From contig CACWPM010000016.1 in assembly GCA_902762795.1 (NCBI GenBank), positions 51,191 through 115,190 on the forward strand: DNA of 64,000 nucleotides, in the 5' to 3' direction. The notes beneath the pieces were generated by a model. The model was not told where the DNA came from. It searched no databases and saw only the letters and a list, made by a program, of their open reading frames with translations. Source of the stretch: Fibrobacter succinogenes. GTDB taxonomy: Bacteria; Fibrobacterota; Fibrobacteria; Fibrobacterales; Fibrobacteraceae. A program made the position numbers and the translations under genes. Below, in pieces: positions 9,861 to 19,285 of this stretch. The stretch's first letter is position 1; the number at the start of each line of letters is the position of its first letter.

Positions 9861-11315
9861 TTACAAAACCTCGTCCCATTTTTCGGTGAGCAATCGTTTG
9901 AGCAAATTCACGTTTGCGGCGAACATCTGCTTTAACGTTTCCAGCGTGAATGCGGGTTCTGCATAATCCCAATTGATGGAAAGCCTTCCGTCAAAATTTG
10001 TGACTTGATAATCCAATACGACTTGGGGAGTTTTGCTCAATGCGTAAATTTGTTGCAATCCTTGGGGCAAGTCGCTATTGGACTTTTGTCCGTTTTCAAG
10101 CACGCAAGTGATGACAATCGGCATTTGTGCGCGCATGGGCGAAAGACCTTCCTTGAATTTGAGAATCTTTGTGCCATCGTAAGTGTGGAAACGTACAAGT
10201 TGCCACATGTCTTTTTGTACGGACTGCACGCATTCCAAAAAGTTCTTGCATTTTTTTGAAAGTGTGATGAATGCGATGTTGGTGAAATCGCCGACGACCG
10301 AATTGATGTCTTTATGGAGCGGCAAGCGGTTGAACAATGTGGAATTGATGGTGAGCGAATCGCACTTGCTGAAACCAAGGAGCGCCTTGAGATAAGCGGT
10401 GCTGATGACGGCGGCTGGCGTCGTGCGGTATTCGCGGCATTTTTGCTGGAATAGAGCAAATTCATCGACCGTCAGTTCTCCAGAAATTCTTGAAAAACGA
10501 TGGTTGTGAATTTCTGAAAGCGGTTTTGCATATGGCAAATCCGGCTCACAAACGAGCTCGTTTACTTTCGATTTCCAAAATGCTTCGGCTTGCGAGTAAT
10601 CTTGTTGCTTTTCGAACGCAATCAAGTCGTTGCAATAATCCTTGAAAGTGTAATTGACCCATTGCACGGTTTCGTTGCGGTAGAGTTTGAACATCTGCGA
10701 AAGCGCGATTTTTGCACTCCAGGCATCCATAATCATGCAGTCGAAATCGAAATGCAGAACGTCTTTTGTGTTTGGCACGCGTGAAATGCGCATCGTAAAG
10801 AACGGCCACTGATTCAAGGGATAAATGTGGTGGCTCCATTCCTTGCGCTTTTCGAGACGTTCTTCGATGGATTTTAATTCGACAACTTCAATGGAATACG
10901 TTGGAGCGGATTCGAGAACGCGCTGTGTTCCTTTGGTTGAAATTACAAGGCGAAGCGCATCGTCGTGAGCGATAACTTCGTTCCATGCGTTTTGCAACCG
11001 TACTACATCAAGCGTTTCGTCAAGTTCAACTTCCAAATAGTAATGCGTGTTGATCCCACCAAGATCGTAAACAGGATTGCGACCGACAAGGTATGATTTT
11101 TGGATAGGCGAGAGCGGGAAAGAATTTTGTTCTTCTTCCGCTAGCTTTTCGAGATGCGTGATGATTCCGGCCTTGTTTGCCTTTAAACATTCCTTGTCTT
11201 CGCTAGAAAGTGCTCCGTTTGCAGCGCGGAATTTTAGCTTACCCTCTTCGAGCCAAAGCGTTACGCCGCGCTGTGCGAAACTTTCAATGAGTTCCTTTGC
11301 GGTTAGAGAATCCAT
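9861..11315 (-). CDS. Stand-alone cyclization (Cy) protein with TubC-type docking domain
   Basis: 484 residues. Residues 1-58 match the TubC N-terminal docking fold ('RGVTLWLEEGKLKFRA', then 'LKANKAGIITHL'). Residues about 65-475 are a heterocyclization domain with canonical D192xxxxD197xxS200. No adenylation or carrier domain follows, so it must act in trans. The 909-residue A-PCP protein of the same operon lacks a Cy domain and is the natural partner. Cy domains condense and cyclise cysteine into thiazoline. ATG 11315 shares one base with the preceding stop and has an AGGAG site. Confidence 0.88.
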   Translation of the reverse strand: MDSLTAKELIESFAQRGVTLWLEEGKLKFRAANGALSSEDKECLKANKAGIITHLEKLAEEEQNSFPLSPIQKSYLVGRNPVYDLGGINTHYYLEVELDETLDVVRLQNAWNEVIAHDDALRLVISTKGTQRVLESAPTYSIEVVELKSIEERLEKRKEWSHHIYPLNQWPFFTMRISRVPNTKDVLHFDFDCMIMDAWSAKIALSQMFKLYRNETVQWVNYTFKDYCNDLIAFEKQQDYSQAEAFWKSKVNELVCEPDLPYAKPLSEIHNHRFSRISGELTVDEFALFQQKCREYRTTPAAVISTAYLKALLGFSKCDSLTINSTLFNRLPLHKDINSVVGDFTNIAFITLSKKCKNFLECVQSVQKDMWQLVRFHTYDGTKILKFKEGLSPMRAQMPIVITCVLENGQKSNSDLPQGLQQIYALSKTPQVVLDYQVTNFDGRLSINWDYAEPAFTLETLKQMFAANVNLLKRLLTEKWDEVL

Positions 11316-14300
11316 TAGTTGTTCTCCTGCAAATTTTTCAAGGAAAGTTTTTCGGCAAGTTCCGGCGCAAATTCCTTTGATGTGAATGCGGTGAAATGGT
11401 CGCCTTTGAGTTGCTCGTATTTAATTTCGCCAATGCAAAGATCATCCCATTTTTGGAACAGCATCTTGTCTGCGTTCTTGAAAATGCTGTTGCTGTTATC
11501 TGCCTTGAAATAGCGCAAATCGCCGAAGTACGGAGTCGGATTGTAATTGATCATGACGTTGAAATTTTGATCGAACGTTTTCTTGATTCGAGCAAAGGCT
11601 TCGTCGGTCATGCTGTTGCCAAAATCGCCGGAGTATTCCTTGATTTTTTGGAATCGTTCGCTTGTGGATAGTGCGTTGAAATTCTGGATGGCGTCTGCAT
11701 CAGGCGATTGACCGATAATTTTTTCGAAATCATTTTCGTCAATGATTTTTTTCTTCGTTTCTTCGATATAGCTGTTCATCAAGAATGTAATGTCTTCGAA
11801 CTTGAAGCCAACCTTTTCGGGATTAACGCCAATCAATGTGGCAAAGAAGAAATCCTTAATGTTTGTCTGCTTGATTTCAAAAGGCAAGCGTGCGCCTTCG
11901 ATGATGGCGAGGTCTGCAATTTCGATTTCGGCGTTTTCGAGACGTTCTGCAAGTTCCAAAGAAAGTTTTCCGTTGAAACTGTAGCCGATAATCTGTACTT
12001 TCTTGATGCCTGCTTCTATAATTTTGTCTGCAAATTCCTTGGCCAAGACGCTTGCGACTTCAGCCTCGCCAATTTCAAAGAAGTATTGCGTGTTCGAAAG
12101 CTTGAATGTGAAAATTTCGCCTTCGTCCTGACTTTCCATGAGCGGAATTATTTCATGGAACATTTCATCATTCCAAAGAACGGTCGGGAGGAGAACTCTC
12201 GCGCAATCGTCCTTAGGCTTGCCATGACGTTTGAGTTGAATGAATTCTCCCGAATTTTCTGTTACTTCTTCGGTTTCATTTTTCAGGAAACGCGCAACGT
12301 CCGTGACAGTCGGAAAATCGAGCATCTGCTTCAATATGGCATCGAATGTCTTGTCCGAAGCGAGTTCGTTGCGGATGGTCGTTGCCATTTGCGCCATGAG
12401 CAAGGAGTCTGCGCCAAAATCATAGAAGTTATCGTCTTTCCCGATGGAGTCGATATTCAAAGCCTTAATGGCGATTTCGATAAGGCGATTTTCGATGGAT
12501 TGGTCTTTACCCTGTGATGCTTCGAATGCGTCTGCGAAATGCTTGAGCGCATACTGGTCAACATTTCCGTTTGCGGCTAAAGGCAACTTGTCGAGGATAT
12601 GGATGGACGTGTTCTTTTCGGGACAGATATCATTCAGAACCAGCTTTACAGAAGATTCGGAAACTTCATCCTTGTCGTACTTGAATTGTTTGACATAAAG
12701 ATATCCGCCCAGCATTTTTGCCTTTGCTTCGTCTTGCGGGAATGTCGTTGCGTTTGCAAGGCCGTCTTTTTGACGCAACAATTCAATCCAATCTTCTTTA
12801 GGCAAGAACATGTGCTTTTCTCTAATCTTGTCTATGGGCTTATCCATCATCAACGCTTGCGATACGGATATGGATGCTGTATCGGAACCTACTTCTTCGA
12901 TAAAGAGATAGCCGCTTGGGACTAGAGTTTTCTTCATTTGTTCTAGCGTGTAGTCTAGATCTATGGAGTTGGCCATCGCGCCGCCACATAGAATAATGTC
13001 GACACTGTTTTCGGAGATTCCTTGGCTTTCGAATTCTTCGTTAAAGTCCAATTGCGTGAAAATCATCGCCGGATCTTTGTGCGTATATTCTCCAGCCATG
13101 GGGAAGAATTGTGTGAACTTATCTGTGAAATTGTATATGAAGGAGAAACCTGATTCTTTAAGACCTGCGAACGCCTGTCTTGTGATTTGCCCTGTGCCAG
13201 CGCCCAATTCGAGAATTCTCCAAGTTTTCTTGGAATCCGTTGCCATAATCTGCTTCAAAAATTCTACGAGATGCTCGTTGATAATCTTGTAGCTGTTTTG
13301 GGCTTGTACAATGTCGGACCAATTTTGCAACGCATTGTTTTCTTGATTGTCGCTGTAGTTCTTATAGACAAAATCGTTTGGATCGGCTTTGCCTGCTAAA
13401 ACCTCGCCAAAGTGAATTCCGTTTTCTTTGAGGTAACGGATGTATGGTTTCGAAGCGATATGGTTATCGGTATTTTGAATGACTTCGTCCCATTTATTTT
13501 CGTTTTGCTCAATTGTAATTTCTTGTGAAATCTTGAATTTATTTCCGCAAGATGCGATATTGCCGTTTTCTAAAAGGACATTTATCCATTCTTGTGCATG
13601 GAAACGGAATTTTTCCGGAATGGCTTTTTCGAGTTCTTCCTTGGTAAAGTCCTTGCCGTAAACGAGAATATTGTTCTGCAAAAGTCCAAGAAGAATTGAA
13701 TCTGCGGCAGTCTTTTCAATGTTCTTGTAGCTATTGTGAATTTTTTCCCAATCGAAACTTTCGTGTGCCGCGGAAATCTTTTCATCCGTCTGAGTTATAT
13801 TTTTAGTGAAAACTTCTTCACATTCATCAATTCTATTTTTCTGCTTTTTGCGCGGTTCCACGGCGACAATGAGGTTGTCCTTGTTGCTGCCCAAGAATGC
13901 GGTCGCTTTTTCAATTGGTAAACTGCTGACAAGCGCTTCCTCGACTTGCGTAATGTTTAGCGCGCCTGTCTTGGCCTTAGATTCTTCGAAGAACTTGAGG
14001 ATGTTCTTGCGGTCGATTTTGCCATTTGCAGAAAGCGGCAATGCGTTGAATTCCTGGATGTAGCCCGGGTGCATGTAATGCAACAGGTATTTATCGAGGT
14101 GTTCCTTGAGCTTTTCGTTATCGATAACTTGTTTATCGCTCTTGACTTGCTTGACAAAGAACAGCACATGCAAAAGATCAAGCGCACTGTCGCTTTCCGG
14201 GAATGAACTCAGATTGACGTTCTTTTCGCCATGCAAAAGTTTTTCGGTCCATTTGCTTCGAGACATTTTGAGCTGCTCGAAAATCTGCTTCTGGCGCTCT

Positions 14301-17053
14301 AAATCGTCAGACGGAACATCCATCAAAAGTGCCTGCGTGATGGTAATCCAAGCGGAGAGTTCATAGGATTCCAGGAACATAAAGTGTCCGCCGGGAACGA
14401 GAACGTCTTCGATTTGCGATAGCGTCTTGCCAAAATCAATCGCGTTATCCATGACGTAGCCGCCAAAGACAATGTCGAACGAATTTGATTTCAATCCCTG
14501 CTTGTGGAAATCTTCGTTCAAGTCCAACTGCTTGAATACAAGTTCCGGATAATTCTTGAACATTTCTGCCGCGGTCGGGAAGAAGTGCTTCAAGTAATCG
14601 GTGAAGTAGTATTCAAACTTGTGACCCTTCAATACCGGCAAAAGGTAGCGCGTTGCAGAACCCGTTCCTGCGCCGACTTCCAAAATGCGAATGGTGCGGT
14701 TTGGATTTTCGTCCAAGATTTTTTTGAAGTACTCCGCCAATGTGTTGTACGCAATACGCATGATTTTGTTCTTGACGTAAAGCGAATCGACATAGCGGTA
14801 TTTGTCGCCTTCTTCGGGGTAAAGGAATTTTCCCGGATCCACTTTGCCTTGCGCAATTTCTGCGAGATGGTCGCCGTTGAGCTTGACATATTCAAGAAAG
14901 TCTTTTGAAATGTATTCGCCGTTCCAAACTTCATAGGCGTTCTTCCAAAGCTTTTCCTTTTCGCTTTCGAAAACGTCGATGTGGCAAATGTAAGATTCGC
15001 CTTGCTGTTCGATGAACTTTTCTGCAAGCAGGTAGCCGAGCCATTGCGTGACAAGCCAATGGTATTTTGCAATGACCGGAGCCTTGATTTCGTCAATGGT
15101 GTAGGCCTTATCCTTTTGGAAAATGCCCATCTTTTGGAGTTCGAACAAGATGGTGTAAGCGCTGGCTCTTTCTTCGGCTTTGTAACCATCTTCGACTTGT
15201 TTCATGTCGATTTCGCCGATGCGCTCTTGCATGAATTTTTCGATAGCGTTTTCGCGTTCTGCGAATTTTTGTTTGTTTGCGTTGATTTCGCTAGCAGTTG
15301 CATTTTCTGCAACGATTGCGGAATAGATTTCGCGCTTGTCTGCACTTACGATGGCGACAGCTTCCTTGATGGCGGGGAAGTCTTTCAAGACGTTTTCGAT
15401 TTCGCCGAGTTCGATACGATGTCCACGGATTTTTACCTGCGTGTCTTCACGGCCGAGGAATTCGATTTCACCACCGGGGAGATAGCGTCCCATATCGCCT
15501 GTCAAGTAAACTTGTTCATCTGTTTTGGGGAGTGCTACAAACTGTGCGGCAGTGCGTTCTGCATCTAGGTAATAGCCAAGTGCAACGCCTTCGCCTCCGA
15601 GTGCGATTTGCCCCGCGACCATTGTCGGGCACGGCTGCAAACTGTTGTCGAGAATATGCATCGTTTGGTTTGCAAGCGGGCGGCCATAAGGCAAAATTTT
15701 GAGACCGTCATTCGGATCGTAACGATGATAGTTGGACCAGATGGAGGCTTCTGTAGCACCGCCAAGGCAAATCACATCGACGCCTGGAGCTGCCTTGCGG
15801 ATCCTTTCGGGCATGTCTACTGGAATCCAGTCACCGGAGAGGAATACTTCACGGAGCGGGAGCGGTGCTGCAGAGTTCTTGCTTTCGACAAAATTCAAGA
15901 GCATCTTCATCAATGCGGGCACGGTATTCCATACGGTAATGTGATGCTTGTGAATGAGAGCTTCCCAAACTTCCGGGTTCATGTAATCTTCGGCGGTCGG
16001 ATAAATAAGCGTGCCGCCATAGCCGAGAACGCCAAAGAGATCGTACACGGAGAGGTCAAAGTTCAACTGCGAAAGTCCGAGAACAGCATCGTCTGCGGTA
16101 ACGCCAAAACGGTTGTTCATGTCATCGATTGTGTTCATCGCTCCTTTGTGCGTAATCACGACACCCTTGGGTTCGCCCGTACTTCCGCTCGTGTAGATGA
16201 TGTAGGCGATATCATCGGGAGTGCGTTTCGGGAATCTGGAACAATCGACGGCGAAATTATTTGCACCGAGTGTATCGACATTGATGGTTGTGATTTCGCT
16301 TTCGAGGAGAGCTTCATCGCTAGAAATACCGATGGCCACTTTTGCGCCTGTTTTCTTGACAATCTTTTCGGCGCGGCCTTTTGCCTTGGCGGCTGCAATC
16401 GGCACGTAAATGGCTCCGGCGTACAGAATGCCGAATACAGATACGACTTGCCATGCTGATTTTTCCATCAAGACGGGAACGCAATCCTGGGGCTTTACGC
16501 CGCAGGTGATCAGTTGGTCCGCCAAAACTTTAGCGCGTGCGTCGAGTTCTTCGAATGTGAATTTGACGTGACCATCGTCAATGGCAATTTTTTTCGGCGT
16601 GCGCTTGACGCTTTCGATAAAGTCGTCCTGCAACATTCGCACGTTCCAGTCTTTTTGCGTATCGTTTGCTGCTTTGCGTTCTGCCGCATCGCGGGCGGGG
16701 AGTGCAATTTCTGCAACTTCTTCCCAATCTCCATTTTCTTCAGCGAGGGCTAGCAATCGCTTTTCGAATGCTTCGAACATGGAATCCAAAACACCTTCCG
16801 GGAATACGCCTTCGCGATAGTCCCAGTTGACTTGCAATCCGAAAGCGCCATCCATCACTTGGCAGTCGATAAAGGTTTGTGGCGTCTGGGAAATGCCTCC
16901 GACAAAGTCTCCGCGCAATGGTGCCCCCGAATCGGCGAGGCCGATCGCGCTTGTGTAAACGATCGGCATCGAAAGCCCTGTTTTTTTTACTTTGTCTAGA
17001 GATTTCGCGCATGACTTCGACGCCACTGAAAAGGCGGTTGTCCAAGTCCGCAA
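11315..17053 (-). CDS. NRPS: C-terminal Cy half-A(Cys-like)-MT-MT-PCP-TE, downstream of frameshift
   Basis: This is the C-terminal part of the terminal module; the first about 22 codons are out-of-frame sequence and true homology starts at the A8 tract (16981-16988). Residues 23-115 complete the Cy domain. The A domain (about 140-1015; code DLYNFSLIW plus Lys1012) holds an embedded methyltransferase with SAM motif 'LEVGAGTG' at 791-798. A second copy of the same block follows (about 1036-1500) with 'LELGAGTG' (1281-1288) and its own A10-like end in which the catalytic Lys is replaced ('AANGNVD'). Then come a PCP (Ser1550, 'FGADSLL') and a thioesterase (Ser1692 in 'GYSFNG', His in 'GDHFTAF'). 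The embedded MT plus TE recalls PchF, whose MT N-methylates a thiazolidine. Confidence 0.88.
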   Translation of the reverse strand: MRTWTTAFSVASKSCAKSLDKVKKTGLSMPIVYTSAIGLADSGAPLRGDFVGGISQTPQTFIDCQVMDGAFGLQVNWDYREGVFPEGVLDSMFEAFEKRLLALAEENGDWEEVAEIALPARDAAERKAANDTQKDWNVRMLQDDFIESVKRTPKKIAIDDGHVKFTFEELDARAKVLADQLITCGVKPQDCVPVLMEKSAWQVVSVFGILYAGAIYVPIAAAKAKGRAEKIVKKTGAKVAIGISSDEALLESEITTINVDTLGANNFAVDCSRFPKRTPDDIAYIIYTSGSTGEPKGVVITHKGAMNTIDDMNNRFGVTADDAVLGLSQLNFDLSVYDLFGVLGYGGTLIYPTAEDYMNPEVWEALIHKHHITVWNTVPALMKMLLNFVESKNSAAPLPLREVFLSGDWIPVDMPERIRKAAPGVDVICLGGATEASIWSNYHRYDPNDGLKILPYGRPLANQTMHILDNSLQPCPTMVAGQIALGGEGVALGYYLDAERTAAQFVALPKTDEQVYLTGDMGRYLPGGEIEFLGREDTQVKIRGHRIELGEIENVLKDFPAIKEAVAIVSADKREIYSAIVAENATASEINANKQKFAERENAIEKFMQERIGEIDMKQVEDGYKAEERASAYTILFELQKMGIFQKDKAYTIDEIKAPVIAKYHWLVTQWLGYLLAEKFIEQQGESYICHIDVFESEKEKLWKNAYEVWNGEYISKDFLEYVKLNGDHLAEIAQGKVDPGKFLYPEEGDKYRYVDSLYVKNKIMRIAYNTLAEYFKKILDENPNRTIRILEVGAGTGSATRYLLPVLKGHKFEYYFTDYLKHFFPTAAEMFKNYPELVFKQLDLNEDFHKQGLKSNSFDIVFGGYVMDNAIDFGKTLSQIEDVLVPGGHFMFLESYELSAWITITQALLMDVPSDDLERQKQIFEQLKMSRSKWTEKLLHGEKNVNLSSFPESDSALDLLHVLFFVKQVKSDKQVIDNEKLKEHLDKYLLHYMHPGYIQEFNALPLSANGKIDRKNILKFFEESKAKTGALNITQVEEALVSSLPIEKATAFLGSNKDNLIVAVEPRKKQKNRIDECEEVFTKNITQTDEKISAAHESFDWEKIHNSYKNIEKTAADSILLGLLQNNILVYGKDFTKEELEKAIPEKFRFHAQEWINVLLENGNIASCGNKFKISQEITIEQNENKWDEVIQNTDNHIASKPYIRYLKENGIHFGEVLAGKADPNDFVYKNYSDNQENNALQNWSDIVQAQNSYKIINEHLVEFLKQIMATDSKKTWRILELGAGTGQITRQAFAGLKESGFSFIYNFTDKFTQFFPMAGEYTHKDPAMIFTQLDFNEEFESQGISENSVDIILCGGAMANSIDLDYTLEQMKKTLVPSGYLFIEEVGSDTASISVSQALMMDKPIDKIREKHMFLPKEDWIELLRQKDGLANATTFPQDEAKAKMLGGYLYVKQFKYDKDEVSESSVKLVLNDICPEKNTSIHILDKLPLAANGNVDQYALKHFADAFEASQGKDQSIENRLIEIAIKALNIDSIGKDDNFYDFGADSLLMAQMATTIRNELASDKTFDAILKQMLDFPTVTDVARFLKNETEEVTENSGEFIQLKRHGKPKDDCARVLLPTVLWNDEMFHEIIPLMESQDEGEIFTFKLSNTQYFFEIGEAEVASVLAKEFADKIIEAGIKKVQIIGYSFNGKLSLELAERLENAEIEIADLAIIEGARLPFEIKQTNIKDFFFATLIGVNPEKVGFKFEDITFLMNSYIEETKKKIIDENDFEKIIGQSPDADAIQNFNALSTSERFQKIKEYSGDFGNSMTDEAFARIKKTFDQNFNVMINYNPTPYFGDLRYFKADNSNSIFKNADKMLFQKWDDLCIGEIKYEQLKGDHFTAFTSKEFAPELAEKLSLKNLQENN

Positions 17054-18206
17054 AAAGTTGACCGTTTATTTTACGGGTGCGATCCAAAAAATTTTCTTTT
17101 GCAGCGCAATCAACTTCGAGCAGGCTGAGCGATGTGAAATCGCCAACGATGTCCATGACTTTTTCATGGAGCGGGAGTCTGTTCAAAACGGTCATGTTGA
17201 TGCAGAAACGTTTATTGCGGCTCCACTTGGCAAGTACATCGGCGTAGCACGAAAGAATCGGAACAGTCGGCGTGAGTCCGTATTGCTTGGCGCGATTTTT
17301 CATGCGGTTCCAGGTGTCTGCAGGAATTCTTAAGAACTTGCGTCCAAAGGCATCCTTTGCTTCGGAGGCGGGGAGTTTCGGCAATTCCGGTGCATCAGGG
17401 AGATTCTCGATGCGGTCCATCCAATACTTCTTTTCTTTTTCGTATTGGGCGGTTGCCTTGAGTTTCTTTTCGGCAATCAAGTAATCGCGGAAAGAAAGTT
17501 CTTCTTCGCCCGAAACGGCTTTTTCGTCAAAATAGGCGGCTTCGAATTCGGCGACAAGTTTCCAAATACTTGTCCAGTCAGCGAGCAAAAATTCAATCGA
17601 AAAATGAAGAATGGCGCTTTCGTTGGTGCGGCTTACGGCAAGCCCGAACATAGGCCATTTGCCAACGGTATAGGCGCGGTTGCCCATTTCCTTGCGGAAT
17701 TTCTCAAAATCGTTTGCTTTTTCGGGATGCTTCACCAGGTCCCATTCCGGAATTTCCAATTCGGGAACATCCTTCATCACCTGTTGATAACCGCTTTCGT
17801 TGATGACCGCGTGGAGCATGTCGTATTTGCGCGTGATTGCGTTCCAAATGTCGCGAACTTTTTGCGTTTCGAGTTCAGCGTAACGGATCTCAAGATAAAC
17901 GTGGCAAGCAACGCCGCCGTATTCAAAAGTCTTGCTGCGTCCAAGCAAATAAGCGGATTGTACGTCGGTAAGCGGGAACGGTTCAAAGCGATTGGTGCGG
18001 TCAATGACAATGGCAACATTACTATCGTCACTTTTTTCGCTCAAGTACTTTATCAAAGTTTCTTTGTTTGCCTTGAGTTCTGCGAGTACAGCGGGGGTCA
18101 TAGCCTCCTTGGAAGCCTTGTACTTGATTTTCCCGTTTTCCGTCCACAAGTGAATTCCGTTTGCTTCAAAACGGTTGACCAAATTTTGCATGTTCTTGTC
18201 TGTCAT
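16740..18206 (-). CDS. NRPS N-terminal fragment: TubC docking-Cy (broken by frameshift)
   Basis: Residues 1-55 are a TubC-type docking domain ('NGIHLWTENGKIKYKA'), residues about 75-405 the first three quarters of a Cy domain with variant motif E205xxxxD210xxS213. After 'EVMREISRQSKK' the frame leaves the family: the last about 83 residues are Arg-rich nonsense ending at 16740. The rest of the Cy domain continues in the next frame (the 11315-17053 ORF). Removing one A from the A8 tract at 16981-16988 joins the two into one protein of about 2295 residues. Either an assembly or sequencing error, a real mutation, or slippage explains this. ATG 18206 has a GAGG site. Confidence 0.85.
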   Translation of the reverse strand: MTDKNMQNLVNRFEANGIHLWTENGKIKYKASKEAMTPAVLAELKANKETLIKYLSEKSDDSNVAIVIDRTNRFEPFPLTDVQSAYLLGRSKTFEYGGVACHVYLEIRYAELETQKVRDIWNAITRKYDMLHAVINESGYQQVMKDVPELEIPEWDLVKHPEKANDFEKFRKEMGNRAYTVGKWPMFGLAVSRTNESAILHFSIEFLLADWTSIWKLVAEFEAAYFDEKAVSGEEELSFRDYLIAEKKLKATAQYEKEKKYWMDRIENLPDAPELPKLPASEAKDAFGRKFLRIPADTWNRMKNRAKQYGLTPTVPILSCYADVLAKWSRNKRFCINMTVLNRLPLHEKVMDIVGDFTSLSLLEVDCAAKENFLDRTRKINGQLFADLDNRLFSGVEVMREISRQSKKNRAFDADRLHKRDRPRRFGGTIARRLCRRHFPDATNLYRLPSDGWRFRIASQLGLSRRRIPGRCFGFHVRSIRKAIASPR

Positions 18207-18207
18207 T

Positions 18208-19281
18208 TTAAACCTCTTCGCTGTATTTGTGGATTTCTGCCGACGGGATGTATTCGCTGTTGCCTTCGGGGTGGATCAATTTTGCAAATCCGAAAATGTT
18301 GGTGATTTCGGACCATTTCTGTGAACACAAAAGTTCTCGTTGCGCCAATGGAGCGAGTTTTACCTTTTGGTCAATCATCTTCGAAAATTCAATAATGTTG
18401 TCCGCAATGCCTTGTTTCCAATCATCAAAAAGAACATGCATAAAGTCCTTGGCCTTGTAATTTCCCAAGGTTTCCATCGTCAATTCTTTAAGGTAAGGCG
18501 GAATTTCGTTACGCTTTTCGGGGTTGTACAAGTATTTGGGTACGTACATGCGCGGCTTCCAAAGTGCGGGACCGAAAGTATCTTCGAGAATCAGACGGCC
18601 TGTTTCGTAAACGATGGCGAAGTTGTGCAAAAGATGCGCGTGATTGTCTCGGTCATCCGTATTCACCTGGTTGTTGTATTCGATGACGATGGGTGTGTCG
18701 CCAAGTTTTCCGGTGAGAATGTCGAAGGGCCCCACGCATTCCGTGATGTGCTCGACTTTTAGATTGTAAATTGAAGGGAGTATACGGGAAAGAATGTCAA
18801 TCGCCGGGAACGAAACTTGTGGACCGAAGGCTGCCTTGATGTAAAGCGGCTTTTCGTGCTTGTTCAATTCTTGAGCTACGCGGATGAATCGTGCCACTTC
18901 AGGGAGCTTCGGGTAAAGATCGCAAGTCTTGAAATAAACACCATTCTTTTTGGCAACGCGATAAGTTTCAGTAAGATCGCGCGGATGGATGGGCTGTTCC
19001 TGAAGAACATGGATTTTCTTTTCCATGAATTTGCAGGCGAGTTCTGTGCCGATGCCGCCCACCGTTCCGGAACTGATGACAACACAAGCGAAATCGATTT
19101 CTGGAATTTGTTCAAACTCGGTGAAAAGTGGAATGCCGTAAGTTTCGGCACATTTTTTGGAGCGCTCGCTTCCCTTGCCGTAAAGCCCGACTAATTCAAA
19201 ATCATCTTTCAATAATTGTTGCAATGCATTGATATAAAATTGTCCGAATGTACTTCCGCAGACAATAACGCGCTTTTTCAT
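18208..19281 (-). CDS. Thiazolinyl imide reductase, Gfo/Idh/MocA type (Irp3/PchG-like)
   Basis: 357 residues with an N-terminal Rossmann start ('VIVCGSTFGQFY') and 'HVLQEQPIHPRDL', the region where this family carries its conserved active-site segment. Yersiniabactin Irp3 and pyochelin PchG reduce one carrier-bound thiazoline to a thiazolidine with NADPH, and this protein has the right length and look. The stop is one base before the next NRPS gene, so the two are translated together. The function fits the inferred thiazoline product; which ring is reduced cannot be read. Confidence 0.85.
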   Translation of the reverse strand: MKKRVIVCGSTFGQFYINALQQLLKDDFELVGLYGKGSERSKKCAETYGIPLFTEFEQIPEIDFACVVISSGTVGGIGTELACKFMEKKIHVLQEQPIHPRDLTETYRVAKKNGVYFKTCDLYPKLPEVARFIRVAQELNKHEKPLYIKAAFGPQVSFPAIDILSRILPSIYNLKVEHITECVGPFDILTGKLGDTPIVIEYNNQVNTDDRDNHAHLLHNFAIVYETGRLILEDTFGPALWKPRMYVPKYLYNPEKRNEIPPYLKELTMETLGNYKAKDFMHVLFDDWKQGIADNIIEFSKMIDQKVKLAPLAQRELLCSQKWSEITNIFGFAKLIHPEGNSEYIPSAEIHKYSEEV

Positions 19282-19285
19282 CTTT

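Noticed and set aside
1217..18206. Assignment as yersiniabactin itself.
   Set aside because: No PKS module (KS, AT), no salicylate synthase, and a different domain count; only the thiazoline logic and accessory genes are shared.
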